Shown: positions 9,549 through 19,263 of the stretch, in pieces
How the letters are laid out: each line of letters starts with the position of its first letter
Numbering within the stretch: the stretch's first letter is position 1
Origin: Chryseolinea sp. H1M3-3
GTDB taxonomy: Bacteria > Bacteroidota > Bacteroidia > Cytophagales > Cyclobacteriaceae
Length of the DNA: 64,000 nucleotides
NCBI RefSeq assembly: GCF_029360725.1
Contig: NZ_JARKMY010000015.1
Coordinates: 1 to 64,000 of the forward strand
Direction: 5' to 3'
The notes under the pieces: generated by a model
The model's database searches: none
What the model was told of the DNA's origin: nothing
What the model saw: only the letters and a program-made list of their open reading frames with translations
Position numbers and translations under genes: made by a program

Positions 9549-12500
9549 TTAGAAGGATGCATTCAGTCCAAACATCAACTGTTGTGTCGGCGGATTAAAA
9601 TCATTTTCAGGATCAATCCCTTTCCAGTTTGTAATGGTGAAAAGATTGGTTGCTGAAACATATACCCTGACCCGATCAATAGCTCCTGATTTCGGCAGCA
9701 TCGACGGTGGTAACGTATACCCTAGTTGTACATTCTTCAAGCGGATAAAGTTTGCATCCTCCACAAACCTGTCCGACGTTCGGTTATTGGCATTAGGATC
9801 GTTTCGCACAGCGCGTGGCATTGTAGTGGAAGGATTTTCAACTGTCCAGCGGCCGTTGGTGGTTGCCCATTGATTGGCACCATTGCTACCCATGTTTTCG
9901 CCCTGTGCCCTTGCCCCGTTATATTTTTGAACATCTCCTACGCCTTGGAAAAACAACGATATGTCTATGCCTTTATAGGCCAGACCCAGGTTGAAACCAT
10001 AATAAAATCCGGGAATTGTCTTACCAAGGTAAACGCGGTCGTTATCGTTTATAACGCTGTCGGGCACGGGGTTAAAGACCTGGCCAGGACCAGGCGATCC
10101 GTTGATATCAAGGAAACGAACATCACCGGGTTGTTGCTGATCTTCGCTGTTATTATCGCTATAAACGTCTTTCCAGTCATCCACTTCCTGTGCGGTCTGG
10201 AAAATTCTATCCGTCTTGAACCCCCACAAGTATCCGATCGGATATCCTTCTTGTACGCGTCCCAACGTGTTGTCATCTATTTCCGATGCTTCTTCTCCAA
10301 AGGGGGTTCCCTGATACAATTTGACGACACGATTTTTAACGGTAGTGAGATTTCCCGATACGTTAAATGACAAGTCACCGATGTTATTGTTATAACCCAA
10401 CTGGATCTCTACACCACTGTTCCGGACATTCCCTACATTCAGATCGGCCGGGTCACGAATACCGGCGTTGGGTGGAAGGTTCACTTGTTGAATAATTCCT
10501 TTTGTAAATCGGTTGTAGTATTCAGCAGTTAATGAAACGCGGGATCCAAAAAAAACAGCATCAAATCCAACGTTAGTAGTTCGCACCCGTTCCCAGGTCA
10601 GTTCGAAATTAGGGAAGTTAGGGAGTACCGCCCCAATGGTCTGAAGCCCGAAAGGATCGCCATTACCTGAGCCATAGGAATAGTCGGGGGTTGTACTGAT
10701 GGTGGACAAGTATGCAAATCCTTGGGTGGTTTCTTTGTTGCCTAGTTCGCCCCATCCTCCCCTTATTTTTAAATCATCAATGAACGTTGCTTCTAAATTC
10801 TGAAAGAATTGTTCGGAACTGATTCTCCACCCGGCAGCAAAGGAAGGAAATACTCCAACGCGGTAACCTGGCGCGAATACAGAAGATGCGTCGCGTCGTA
10901 CCGTTGCATCCAGATAGTATTTGTCTTTGAACTTATAGCTTACACGTGCCAGGTATCCCTGCAGTACTTGTGTTCTCCGGCCAGTAAACGAAGAAACGTA
11001 AGGAGGCCTGTTTTCAACGGAACGCAATGCAGGATCTATCGAATTTACCTGCGTGCTGGAGGCATCTGTATACGACCATGTTTGTCTTTGGTCCATGGCA
11101 CTTAACAACAGGTCCACATTATGGTCGCCAAAGGATTTATTGTAGTTGACTGTTAATTCTTTGATCAAATTAAAATTCCGACTCTGACGTTCACCATAAC
11201 TTCCCTTCGATGTACCATCGTTTCCGGTATATCGGTTGCTTGGCGTTTGAAAGAAGACGTAAGAATCATAATTGACCCAGGTCTTTCTCAGGTTGTTGTA
11301 ATAATCGCCGCTAACGGATCCTCTAACTTTGAGGCCAGGAATTGGCTCAACCTGTAGATAAACGTTCCCTAACGTTCTAAAGAATGTATAGTTTTGAAGA
11401 TTCAAATCCTGGACAGCAAATACGTTTCCTCGGGTTGCCTCCCCATACAAATACCTCGGATCACCATCAAAGTTATACAGCGGCCCCGAATTAAGGTTAG
11501 ACGGATCGAAGTCGTCATTTAGGACATAGTTGATAACCGTGGACGGCGCATAGCCAGATGGATGCGATGGATCATAAATAGGCTGCCATGGTGGAGCGGT
11601 GGCAACATAGGCAAGATCGTTATCTGTATTATCCAGCGCATTGTTGTGAGACAGTTTCAAATTGACTCCTACTTCCAGGAATTTTGAGATTTTGCTGGTT
11701 AAATTTGTAGCTAACGAATACCGCTCGAGGCTACTTTCAATCAATGCGCCTTCTGTTCTTCCATACCCGGCAGAAACATAATAGGTCGTTGCATCACTTC
11801 CTCCGCCTACACGGATGCTATAGTCTTCGACGACAGCATTTTTGTTAATAAGATTGTCTTGCCAATTATACGTCGGGCTATTTCCAAGATAAGCGGGATC
11901 GCTTTCAATAAATTCAGACGGCAAATTACCTGCCTCGCTTGGGTTATTGTTATACGCCTCTTGATACAGCCTCGTGTAATCCGTTGTGTTAAGCATATCA
12001 AATTGCTTGATCACATTTTGTACACCTCTTTGTGCGCTGAATTCAACTTTAGGGCTACCGGACTTACCTTTTTTTGTGGTGATCAGGATCACCCCGTTGG
12101 AAGCTCTAACACCATAAATAGCCGCAGCAGATGCATCCTTCAATACAGAAATTGATTCGATATCATTAGGATTAATCGACGACATGATGCTGATGGGGGA
12201 GCGAATATCCTGATCGCCGGGGAATGGACTGCTCGCACCGCCTTCCAGCACCGGAATGCCATCAATAACATATAGCGGTTCTGCAAATCCAAATGTAGCT
12301 ACACCTCTGATTCTCACATTAGGTCTCGCAAAAGGATCGCCACTTGGTGTTGTTACCAAGACGCCTGCCATGCGGCCTTGCATTGCAAGTTCTGGATTCA
12401 TGGCAGTGCTCCGTGTGATTTCTTCACTGCTAACACTCGAAATGGCACCAGTTACATCTTTTCGTTCACGCTCGCCATATCCTATCACAACAACCTCCGA

Positions 12501-12803
12501 CAATTGTTGCGTTGAAGACGCCATCGTTATATTGATGGACGTCTGCGTTCCGACGCTGATGTCTTGCGTCTCAAATCCGATAAAAGAAAATGTAAGCACA
12601 TCTTCATTACCTGCTGTAATGGAAAAACTTCCATCCGAACCCGTTGCCGTACCTACGGTCGTACCTTTGACCAGCACAGATACGCCAGGCAACGCTGAGC
12701 CATCACTAGCGTCTACTACCTTTCCGGTAATAGTTCTTTGTTGCGCACTGACATTCCCTATCAGCATCAGGCAACACCAACTAAAAAGTAAAATATGTTT
12801 CAT
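9549..12803 (-). CDS. SusC/RagA-family TonB-dependent outer-membrane transporter
   Basis: A 1084-residue outer-membrane importer. Residues 1-20 are a signal peptide (IGNVSAQ). They are followed by a carboxypeptidase-like beta-sandwich (TITGKVVDASDGSALPGVSV, about 22-105) and the plug domain (LSEVVVIGYGERERKDVTGA, then NPNDIESISVLKDASAAAIY). The 22-strand barrel ends with NLFTITNWKGIDPENDF and a terminal Phe. It pairs with the SusD lipoprotein downstream to import a ligand using TonB energy. No ECF sigma or anti-sigma pair adjoins it, so control probably comes from the DeoR regulator of the locus or an upstream promoter in 12804-12998. Confidence 0.95.
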   Translation of the reverse strand: MKHILLFSWCCLMLIGNVSAQQRTITGKVVDASDGSALPGVSVLVKGTTVGTATGSDGSFSITAGNEDVLTFSFIGFETQDISVGTQTSINITMASSTQQLSEVVVIGYGERERKDVTGAISSVSSEEITRSTAMNPELAMQGRMAGVLVTTPSGDPFARPNVRIRGVATFGFAEPLYVIDGIPVLEGGASSPFPGDQDIRSPISIMSSINPNDIESISVLKDASAAAIYGVRASNGVILITTKKGKSGSPKVEFSAQRGVQNVIKQFDMLNTTDYTRLYQEAYNNNPSEAGNLPSEFIESDPAYLGNSPTYNWQDNLINKNAVVEDYSIRVGGGSDATTYYVSAGYGRTEGALIESSLERYSLATNLTSKISKFLEVGVNLKLSHNNALDNTDNDLAYVATAPPWQPIYDPSHPSGYAPSTVINYVLNDDFDPSNLNSGPLYNFDGDPRYLYGEATRGNVFAVQDLNLQNYTFFRTLGNVYLQVEPIPGLKVRGSVSGDYYNNLRKTWVNYDSYVFFQTPSNRYTGNDGTSKGSYGERQSRNFNLIKELTVNYNKSFGDHNVDLLLSAMDQRQTWSYTDASSTQVNSIDPALRSVENRPPYVSSFTGRRTQVLQGYLARVSYKFKDKYYLDATVRRDASSVFAPGYRVGVFPSFAAGWRISSEQFFQNLEATFIDDLKIRGGWGELGNKETTQGFAYLSTISTTPDYSYGSGNGDPFGLQTIGAVLPNFPNFELTWERVRTTNVGFDAVFFGSRVSLTAEYYNRFTKGIIQQVNLPPNAGIRDPADLNVGNVRNSGVEIQLGYNNNIGDLSFNVSGNLTTVKNRVVKLYQGTPFGEEASEIDDNTLGRVQEGYPIGYLWGFKTDRIFQTAQEVDDWKDVYSDNNSEDQQQPGDVRFLDINGSPGPGQVFNPVPDSVINDNDRVYLGKTIPGFYYGFNLGLAYKGIDISLFFQGVGDVQKYNGARAQGENMGSNGANQWATTNGRWTVENPSTTMPRAVRNDPNANNRTSDRFVEDANFIRLKNVQLGYTLPPSMLPKSGAIDRVRVYVSATNLFTITNWKGIDPENDFNPPTQQLMFGLNASF

Positions 12804-12960
12804 ATCAAGCAGCTTTCTTTTTTTTCGTAAGACATTGTTATTTTTTTAATAAATGAATTGTCACCACCTCGAATTTCTCATAGTGCTTCGTTTTTTAGAT
12901 ACGTAAATTGATCTTCAAACGCATTGCGTTCGACGCTGAGGTCAAACCAATGCTCCCTTA

Positions 12961-12985
12961 AATGGTTCGTGGAAAATGAACCATT
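12961..12985 (-). terminator. possible hairpin after the symporter gene
   Basis: An 8-bp stem (AATGGTTC at 12961-12968 with GAACCATT at 12978-12985) lies 14 bases past the stop codon of the leftward symporter gene. There is no clear U-run after it, so it may only weaken read-through into susC or stabilise the upstream mRNA end. Confidence 0.35.
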
Positions 12986-12998
12986 GCCGATGACAAAA

Positions 12999-14600
12999 CT
13001 AGCCAGCCGTATTGCCTACCAGGCTGGCATATAGCAGAACGTATATAACAACCATCCCAATAGCCCAGAACGAAACCCGCTTGTACCAAGGGTATCCATT
13101 TGGAAAAAGGGACGACGGTAATTGCGTCATTGAAAATTTCCAGACAGCCTCGTCTCTCGCACCGGAGACTTCGGCATCTGATTTTGTAGCCACGCTTACC
13201 ACCCAGCAGAAAAAGGTGGTAAAAATTAATACCAGGGCCGCTACATGATATACATTCGTAGAAATGTTGGCGAGCCTCAGTACATACGGGAGTAACAACA
13301 TTGGAAACGAAAGGCACAACGTAACCCATGCAGCTTTTGCTGTTACCCCTTTCCATAAAATTCCCATTACGAAAATCACCGCCGCCGGAATTGCAATAAA
13401 TGCCCAGCATTCCTGGAAGTAGGAAAAAATGTAGTCGAACCTTGCAACGACAGGTGCCCACAATGCTCCTATCGTTAACGTCATAAGACTTCCCAACCTG
13501 CCAATAGCAATCAGTTTCTTCTGATCCGTTTCCGGAAAATGTTTCTGATAAATATCGAGTGTAAGTATCGTAGAGGATGCGTTTACCAACGCTTCGATGG
13601 CGGTAATCGTACCACCACACAACACGGCGAAAAATAGTCCTCGCGCGCCAGCGGGGACCAACGTATTGACCAGGTAAATATATGACTCATCCGGACGTTC
13701 CAGGTTTGGATTTAAAGCATATGCTATCATTCCAGGAAAAACATCGGCCACCGCTACAAACAGGCTAAGAAAACCTACCATCAAAACACCCATTTTCGCA
13801 TGCCACTCATTGCGCGCGCCCAATGAAGATTGGTTAATCGATTGATTCGTGCAAAAGAACCACACGTTGGTGGAAACCATCAACACAAACAAACCGGTTC
13901 CCGGAAGATCAGGATGCGACGAAGGCAATAGCAACTGTGATCGTTCGCCGCTTCCTATAATCTGCGCCCAGCCACCAGGTAGCGCGTACCATCCTAAAAT
14001 AAAAATCAAAACTCCGGACAGCAGCAATAAAACGGATTGTAAAACATTGGTCCATGCGACTGATTCCATACCACCGTAAATGGTAAAAACCCCGGCAATG
14101 ACAGCGAGCGACCATATTCCTACACCGATGTTGATACCAAAAATTGCGTGCAAAGCAAAGGCACCCGAATAAATGACGCCTGCCAGGTTTATAAAAATGT
14201 ATGTAAGCAAGGTGATGTAAGCAAACAGACGTTGTGTAGCCCGATCGTATCGCAGACCCAGGAACTGCGGCATGGTGACAATTTTTTTTCTGATGTAGAA
14301 TGGAACGAAAATGAATACCAGTAATAGGATCGCGAACCCGTTGAGCCACTCCCAGTTCGCTACTGCTAATCCATAACGATAAGAAAATCCTACAGAGCCA
14401 ATCAACTGCTGCGCACTGACTGTAGCTGCGATAAAAGAGAAACCGATGATGTACCAGGGCAATGCTTTATTGGTGATAAAGAATTCAGCCGCAGTTACTT
14501 TTTTCTTCCTCCCACCCCATAGGCCAATCAATATCATGGCCGAAATGTAAACGCCGAACACAACGAGATCGATGGATGAAAGTGATGTCATGCTTCCCAA
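12999..14600 (-). CDS. sodium:solute symporter (SSS/SGLT family)
   Basis: A 533-residue inner-membrane transporter with about 13-14 hydrophobic helices, the usual length for the family. It begins IDLVVFGVYISAMILIGLWGG. The SSS signature region includes GFSFIAATVSAQQLIGSVGFSYRYG and the TM5 segment FTIYGGMESVAWTNVLQS, both typical of SGLT-like sugar carriers. It overlaps the upstream kinase gene by 13 bases, so both are co-translated in one operon. By context it brings the monosaccharide released outside or in the periplasm into the cytoplasm for the kinase and aldolase. Confidence 0.92.
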   Translation of the reverse strand: MGSMTSLSSIDLVVFGVYISAMILIGLWGGRKKKVTAAEFFITNKALPWYIIGFSFIAATVSAQQLIGSVGFSYRYGLAVANWEWLNGFAILLLVFIFVPFYIRKKIVTMPQFLGLRYDRATQRLFAYITLLTYIFINLAGVIYSGAFALHAIFGINIGVGIWSLAVIAGVFTIYGGMESVAWTNVLQSVLLLLSGVLIFILGWYALPGGWAQIIGSGERSQLLLPSSHPDLPGTGLFVLMVSTNVWFFCTNQSINQSSLGARNEWHAKMGVLMVGFLSLFVAVADVFPGMIAYALNPNLERPDESYIYLVNTLVPAGARGLFFAVLCGGTITAIEALVNASSTILTLDIYQKHFPETDQKKLIAIGRLGSLMTLTIGALWAPVVARFDYIFSYFQECWAFIAIPAAVIFVMGILWKGVTAKAAWVTLCLSFPMLLLPYVLRLANISTNVYHVAALVLIFTTFFCWVVSVATKSDAEVSGARDEAVWKFSMTQLPSSLFPNGYPWYKRVSFWAIGMVVIYVLLYASLVGNTAG

Positions 14601-16102
14601 TATTTTTCCAGGTTGTGCGTGAGATTTACATACCGAGCATATACACCTTCGTAGACTTTGTGACGCTTCGGGTCTGGTATAAATGTCTGGCTCAGGTTAA
14701 CCATTTTATTGCAGGCAGCTTCGATGGAACAAAAGAACCCGCTGCCTGTTGCCGCCAATATTGCTGCACCAATTGCCGCTGTCTCTTGTCCTTGAACCGT
14801 TGTGATGGGAATATTGCTTACATCAGCTTTAATCTGATTCCATAATTTGCTTTTTGATCCACCTCCCAATGCTTTTATTTCTTTGACATGAATTCCAGAC
14901 GCTTTCAATAAATCAAGATTGCGTTTCATCATGCATGCAATTGCTTCCAGAATCGCTCTGATAAAATGACCTTTCGTGGTTGCTGCGGTGATCCCTGCTA
15001 TGACACCCCTGGCGTGTGAATTGAATTCGGGTGAACCAGAGCCCATCAGGTGTGGCAGCATGATCAAACCATCACATCCGGGCGGTATGTGTTCTGCTTG
15101 TTCAATAAGGCGATCATAAATTTCCGCATCGTCTTTTTTTTCATCCACTTCCTGTTGACAAAACTGATCCTTGAACCATTTCAATACAAAGCCCGCGGTT
15201 TGTCCGTATGGTAGGAGCAAATATTTCCCGGGTATAGCATGACATTGCATGGGTAGATTAATAACATAATTGGGAATCGGTTTATCCAGTGTCACAACCA
15301 TTGCCATAGAGGTACCCGTGGTTTCACTTACAGCCCCTCCCTGAAAATTACCCGCACCCAATGCGCCAGCAACGTGGTCGTAAGCGCCTGTTACGATACT
15401 GGTAGTGGACGGTAGTCCGGTTTCCTGAGCGACGGGTTGAAGAACGATACCTGCCACAGTACCGGATGGATATATATCAGGAAGTCTTTCTTCTGATATC
15501 TGCAGGTAAGTCAACATTTCCGGCCACCATTGTTTTTGCCTGATATCATAATATAGTGTCGAGGAAGCCAGGGTCTGTTCACCCACAAATTTTCCAGTGA
15601 ATTTGAAAATCAGGTAATCTTCAACCAGCAAAAATTTATGAACGCTTTGAAAAAGCAGCGGCTCATGCGTGCGAAGCCAGCTGATTCTGGTGGCGGGCCA
15701 CAAAGGCTGCACTTGCGGCTGACCAGTTCTGCGACAAATTTCTTCAGCACCAAATTTCGCTTCGATCGCAACGGCTTCACTGAGCGACCGATTGTCCAAC
15801 CATACAATTGCTTTCCGAAGCGGGCTCCCTTCGTGATCAACACAAATCAATGTTTCACCCTGACTAGAGAAAGACAACGCCCGGATATTTTTAGCTAATT
15901 CCCTATTTGATTTAGTGAGTTGCCGGATAACCGATATTGCTTTTTCCAAATAGAGATTGGCTTCAATTTCACAACGGTCCTGTTGCATCTCCAATGCATA
16001 TTCCTCCATAGCCATTGCAACAATTTCTCCATCATCGCCCATGAGAACAGCTTTAATTGAAGTTGTTCCTGCGTCTATACCGATGAAAAAGTTACTTGCC
16101 AT
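14588..16102 (-). CDS. FGGY-family carbohydrate kinase
   Basis: A 504-residue sugar kinase of full family length. It opens with the ATP-binding phosphate-1 loop IGIDAGTTSIKAVL, contains ALSFSSQGETL and WLDNRS in the sugar-binding N-lobe, and the central TGAYDHVAGALGAG. The C-lobe ATP-site motif is LGGGSKSKLWNQIKADV, then GAAILAATGSG. The family includes xylulo-, rhamnulo-, fuculo- and glucono-kinases and the AI-2 kinase LsrK; the sequence alone does not choose between them. It sits 47 bases after an LsrF/DhnA-type aldolase gene and overlaps the symporter gene, supporting a ketose phosphorylation step before aldol cleavage. Confidence 0.9.
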   Translation of the reverse strand: MASNFFIGIDAGTTSIKAVLMGDDGEIVAMAMEEYALEMQQDRCEIEANLYLEKAISVIRQLTKSNRELAKNIRALSFSSQGETLICVDHEGSPLRKAIVWLDNRSLSEAVAIEAKFGAEEICRRTGQPQVQPLWPATRISWLRTHEPLLFQSVHKFLLVEDYLIFKFTGKFVGEQTLASSTLYYDIRQKQWWPEMLTYLQISEERLPDIYPSGTVAGIVLQPVAQETGLPSTTSIVTGAYDHVAGALGAGNFQGGAVSETTGTSMAMVVTLDKPIPNYVINLPMQCHAIPGKYLLLPYGQTAGFVLKWFKDQFCQQEVDEKKDDAEIYDRLIEQAEHIPPGCDGLIMLPHLMGSGSPEFNSHARGVIAGITAATTKGHFIRAILEAIACMMKRNLDLLKASGIHVKEIKALGGGSKSKLWNQIKADVSNIPITTVQGQETAAIGAAILAATGSGFFCSIEAACNKMVNLSQTFIPDPKRHKVYEGVYARYVNLTHNLEKYWEA

Positions 16103-16149
16103 ATTGTGTTTTAACTGCTATCAATGCTCGCGGCAAATTGTTTTCTAAG

Positions 16150-16962
16150 TCATGATATCGCGTACTGTTTCAATGCTTGATCTACTGTTAGCCTCCCTTT
16201 CACTACCTCGCATAAAGCCGCCTGAAAATTGAAAGGGTCGCTAACCTGAATGGCGTTGCGTCCGAAAACTACACCGCGAGCACCGTCGTTAATTTCGTCT
16301 GCGGCAAGCTGCAGGGCCTCCCGTTGTGTCGGTTTTTTTGAAGCACCAAGCCCAAGCACAGGCACTGGCACACTGCCTGTTACTTTCTTAAAATCGTTCG
16401 TATAAAAAGTCTTGATGAGGTCCGCGCCAAGTTCACTGAGTATCCGGCAACTCGCATAAACCTTATTGTGCATTTCGTCAGGTGTTAAATCATCGGAATA
16501 AGTTGGAAAAAACTCACCTACCACCGGGATTCCCCATCGGGCTGCATCGTTGGCTAGTTTACAATACACTTCAACATTTTTCGCATCTTGTAATTCACTT
16601 CCCGTTTGAAGTGTTAATGAGATGAGAACAACTTCTGCACCTGCTGCAAAAGCGTCTTCCACCTGTGACGCTATTACAGTAGCCGCATCGTTATATTTCC
16701 AGTGGAAGCAATAAACAGTGCTCCAATTCAAACGAACAATAGGCATTGGCGCCCCTTTATAATTGAATGCATCTTGCACATGCCTGAGCATACCCGCACT
16801 TAATAGAACTCCATCAACGCATGGATTTATTTTTTGGACTGTCGTTTTTAAGTCTGTCATGCCCGCGATGGGTCCGTCGAACATGCCATGATCGATGGCG
16901 ACTATCACAGCGTTTTCACCTTTACTAAAGAGTTTATTAAGGCGGAGATCTTTTCCAGTCAT
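16150..16962 (-). CDS. DhnA/LsrF-type class I aldolase, copy 1
   Basis: A 270-residue class I (Schiff-base) aldolase related to DhnA-type fructose-bisphosphate aldolase and LsrF. It shows the AIDHG motif (Asp24-His25) and the likely Schiff-base Lys184 in GADLIKTFYT; GARGVVFGRNAIQ near the end forms the phosphate-binding loop. MTGKDLRLNKLF at 16962 is chosen as start because the nine extra upstream codons overlap the repeat-rich operator region and add no conserved sequence. It is the first gene of the leftward operon (aldolase, kinase, symporter, SusC, SusD). It probably cleaves the phosphorylated ketose made by the FGGY kinase. Confidence 0.85.
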   Translation of the reverse strand: MTGKDLRLNKLFSKGENAVIVAIDHGMFDGPIAGMTDLKTTVQKINPCVDGVLLSAGMLRHVQDAFNYKGAPMPIVRLNWSTVYCFHWKYNDAATVIASQVEDAFAAGAEVVLISLTLQTGSELQDAKNVEVYCKLANDAARWGIPVVGEFFPTYSDDLTPDEMHNKVYASCRILSELGADLIKTFYTNDFKKVTGSVPVPVLGLGASKKPTQREALQLAADEINDGARGVVFGRNAIQVSDPFNFQAALCEVVKGRLTVDQALKQYAIS

Positions 16963-16971
16963 AGAATTTTG

Positions 16972-17079
16972 TTGATCTTTAATGATCAAATTCGATCAGT
17001 AACAATCAAAATTATAAATATTATGATACAATGCATCAACTATTTGATTATTTTTGATCAAAAGATAATTAAACGATCA
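16972..17079. promoter_or_regulatory. probable operator array for the DeoR-type regulator
   Basis: The divergent region between the aldolase and the DeoR gene is packed with one short motif on both strands: TTGATC at 16972, GATCAAA at 16984, GATCA at 16994, AATCAAA at 17004, TTTGATT at 17043, the palindrome TTTGATCAAA at 17053-17062, and GATCA at 17075. The two clusters are mirror-arranged around an AT-rich centre (17011-17042). DeoR-family repressors commonly bind several short repeats, so this is a strong candidate operator controlling both arms. A single TTGATC is also present upstream of susC near 12908, which may be chance. Confidence 0.65.
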
Positions 17080-17843
17080 TGAAGTTCGAAGAGCGGAAGC
17101 GGTTTATCATGGATAAACTAAGTCAGACCCAGCAAGTTGAGGTGCTGGACATTATTGATGCATTTCAGGTATCAGCAATTACGGCACGTAGAGACTTGGA
17201 TCAATTGGAAAAAGAAGGTTTGCTAGTGCGGACACATGGAGGTGCCATCAAAGTAAAGGCTCCTGCTCAGCGCAAATTATTTTCGTACGATGAAAAAGCA
17301 ATGCTTCATAAAGAACGAAAGGAATACATTGGGGAACTGGCGTCAAAACTGATTCAGGAAAGTGACGTGATTTTTATTGACAGCGGCTCAACCTTATTCC
17401 ATTTGTGCGAGTACCTGAAAAAAATCCGTCACCTGACTGTCATTACAAATTCGCTGCCTGTGGCAAGTGAGTTGCTTGGATATCCTAACATCCGTATCAA
17501 TCTTATCGGCGGTGAAGTCGATCATGAGCGGAAAGCTGTCTATGGTATGGTTTCGGAGATAACTCTCGAGCATTATCATACCAATAAAGCCTTCATCGGG
17601 GCTGACGGTGTCTCCCTTCAAAAAGGATTAACAACATACGACGAAAAGGAAGCTGCCATATCGCGGAAGATCGCCGCATCTTCCGATGAAGTGTATCTGT
17701 TGTGCGACTCCTCTAAGATAGAACGAAATTCCTCTGTGAAATTTGCGCCGCTTTCCATACTCAAAGCGTTGATAACCGATTACGAATTACCAGCGGCTGT
17801 AAAATCCACCTATATCAAGAACCATATTTCGATTATTAATTAA
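17079..17843 (+). CDS. DeoR/GlpR-family transcriptional regulator of the sugar locus
   Basis: A 254-residue repressor of typical family length. The N-terminal winged helix-turn-helix (about 3-57) reads VEVLDIIDAFQVSAITARRD then LEKEGLLVRTHGGA. The C-terminal sensor domain (about 75-230) contains the DeoR-family motifs IFIDSGSTLFHLCEYL, VITNSLPVASEL, NLIGGEV, KAFIGADGVS and CDSSKIERNS, which bind a sugar phosphate. Its ATG overlaps the last operator half-site at 17075-17079. It is divergent from the aldolase operon and leads the aminotransferase operon 17 bases downstream, so it most likely controls both and itself. Confidence 0.92.
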   Translation: MKFEERKRFIMDKLSQTQQVEVLDIIDAFQVSAITARRDLDQLEKEGLLVRTHGGAIKVKAPAQRKLFSYDEKAMLHKERKEYIGELASKLIQESDVIFIDSGSTLFHLCEYLKKIRHLTVITNSLPVASELLGYPNIRINLIGGEVDHERKAVYGMVSEITLEHYHTNKAFIGADGVSLQKGLTTYDEKEAAISRKIAASSDEVYLLCDSSKIERNSSVKFAPLSILKALITDYELPAAVKSTYIKNHISIIN

Positions 17844-17860
17844 TCAAAAAACAACAGACC

Positions 17861-19252
17861 TTGATTACAGAAACCTTCATCCATACAAAAGACTGGTGGC
17901 GGGAAAGTGCACAAGGCATCCCGCGTCTCATCACCGCGCTGCCCGGCCCTGAATCAAAGCGCATGCACGAGAAGACCGAGCGCAACATGAAGGGTCTGAG
18001 TTCGCAGGTGAAACTATTTCCGGTATGTTTCAGCGAAGGGCATGGTATTACACTCACCGATGTTGACGGAAACCGCTACCTGGATTTCTCTTCTGGCATT
18101 TACGTCACTTCTCTTGGGCATTGTCATCCTAAAATTTCAGAAGCAATTGCTTATTGGGCAAAACGGCTAATGAATTGTCACGACTTTTCAACACCCGTAA
18201 AAGAAAAGTTAATGGAAAAAATGGTTGGTATACTTCCTAAAGGTTTGAACGCTATTCAACTTTATAGCGATGGAACAACTGCGGTGGAGGCCGGCTTGAG
18301 AGCAGCACGTGCAATCAAAAATAAACATGAGTTTCTTGCGTTCTATCGGGATTTTCACGGTAAGACTATGGGCGCAGTAAGTGCCGCACAAATGTATCGT
18401 AGCGATGTGCAAAGCTATGGCCCTACACGTGCCCCCGGATTTTATATGATTCCGAAACCTGATCCGTACCGGCCACTGTTCAAAAAAAGCAATGGTGAAA
18501 TCGATACTGACACCTACATCGATTTCTATACGGACTTCGTCCGTGAAGGTACCGTTGGGAATGTATGTTGTGTGATACTCGAGCCAGCTCAAGGTTGGGC
18601 TGGCTCTATTTTCCCACCCGACGACTTTGTCCCCAAGCTTAGGAAATGGTGCGACAAAAATGGCTTCTTATTATTCGCTGATGAAGTATTAGCAGGCATG
18701 GGCCGCACTGGCGAATGGATGACCATGTCGCACTGGAACACAACGCCAGATATTATCACTTTTGGAAAATCTTTTGGAAACGGATTTCCGGTAACGGCAA
18801 TGGTTGTGAAAGAAGAATATGGCGAGGCGCTGAACAAGATCTCTGCAAGCTCCTCGTATGGTGGAAACCCGATGGCGTGCGCAGCCGCCCTTGCCTCGAT
18901 TGAGGTGATAGAAACAGAAGATATACTAGAAAATGTAAGAACGGTGGGACACTACTTTATGAAGCGCATGCAAAAGATGGTTAGTGAGCATCCCATTGTA
19001 GGCGATGCAAAAGGTAAAGGATTTTTGCTCGGCATCGAACTTGTAAAAGATAAGGCGACAAAAGAACCATTCGACGAGGCTGGGAAACTGGTCTATCAAA
19101 AAGCATTCAGCAAAGGTCTGGCCTGGATTCCTGCCGGACACATCTTGCGAATGTCCCCTCCGTTAATCATGACTGAACATTTTGCGGCCATGGGAATGGA
19201 CATTATCGAGGAATCTATTTCGGAGGTTGAAAAAGAATTTGGATACCATTAA
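17861..19252 (+). CDS. class III pyridoxal-phosphate aminotransferase
   Basis: A 463-residue class III aminotransferase (the 4-aminobutyrate / glutamate-1-semialdehyde / taurine-pyruvate group). PLP-binding elements are visible: LYSDGTTAVEAGLRAAR, FHGKTMGAVSA, LEPAQGWAG, FADEVLAGMGRTG, and catalytic Lys303 in TFGKSFGNGFP. The TTG at 17861 is taken as start because the conserved family segment LPGPESKRMHEKTERN begins before the first ATG (17963). It is embedded between a DeoR regulator and a fucose-isomerase-like gene, so an amino group on a sugar or on a small product of aldol cleavage is the likely substrate. The amino acceptor is unknown. Confidence 0.85.
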   Translation: MITETFIHTKDWWRESAQGIPRLITALPGPESKRMHEKTERNMKGLSSQVKLFPVCFSEGHGITLTDVDGNRYLDFSSGIYVTSLGHCHPKISEAIAYWAKRLMNCHDFSTPVKEKLMEKMVGILPKGLNAIQLYSDGTTAVEAGLRAARAIKNKHEFLAFYRDFHGKTMGAVSAAQMYRSDVQSYGPTRAPGFYMIPKPDPYRPLFKKSNGEIDTDTYIDFYTDFVREGTVGNVCCVILEPAQGWAGSIFPPDDFVPKLRKWCDKNGFLLFADEVLAGMGRTGEWMTMSHWNTTPDIITFGKSFGNGFPVTAMVVKEEYGEALNKISASSSYGGNPMACAAALASIEVIETEDILENVRTVGHYFMKRMQKMVSEHPIVGDAKGKGFLLGIELVKDKATKEPFDEAGKLVYQKAFSKGLAWIPAGHILRMSPPLIMTEHFAAMGMDIIEESISEVEKEFGYH

Positions 19253-19263
19253 GTCAATTCGGA

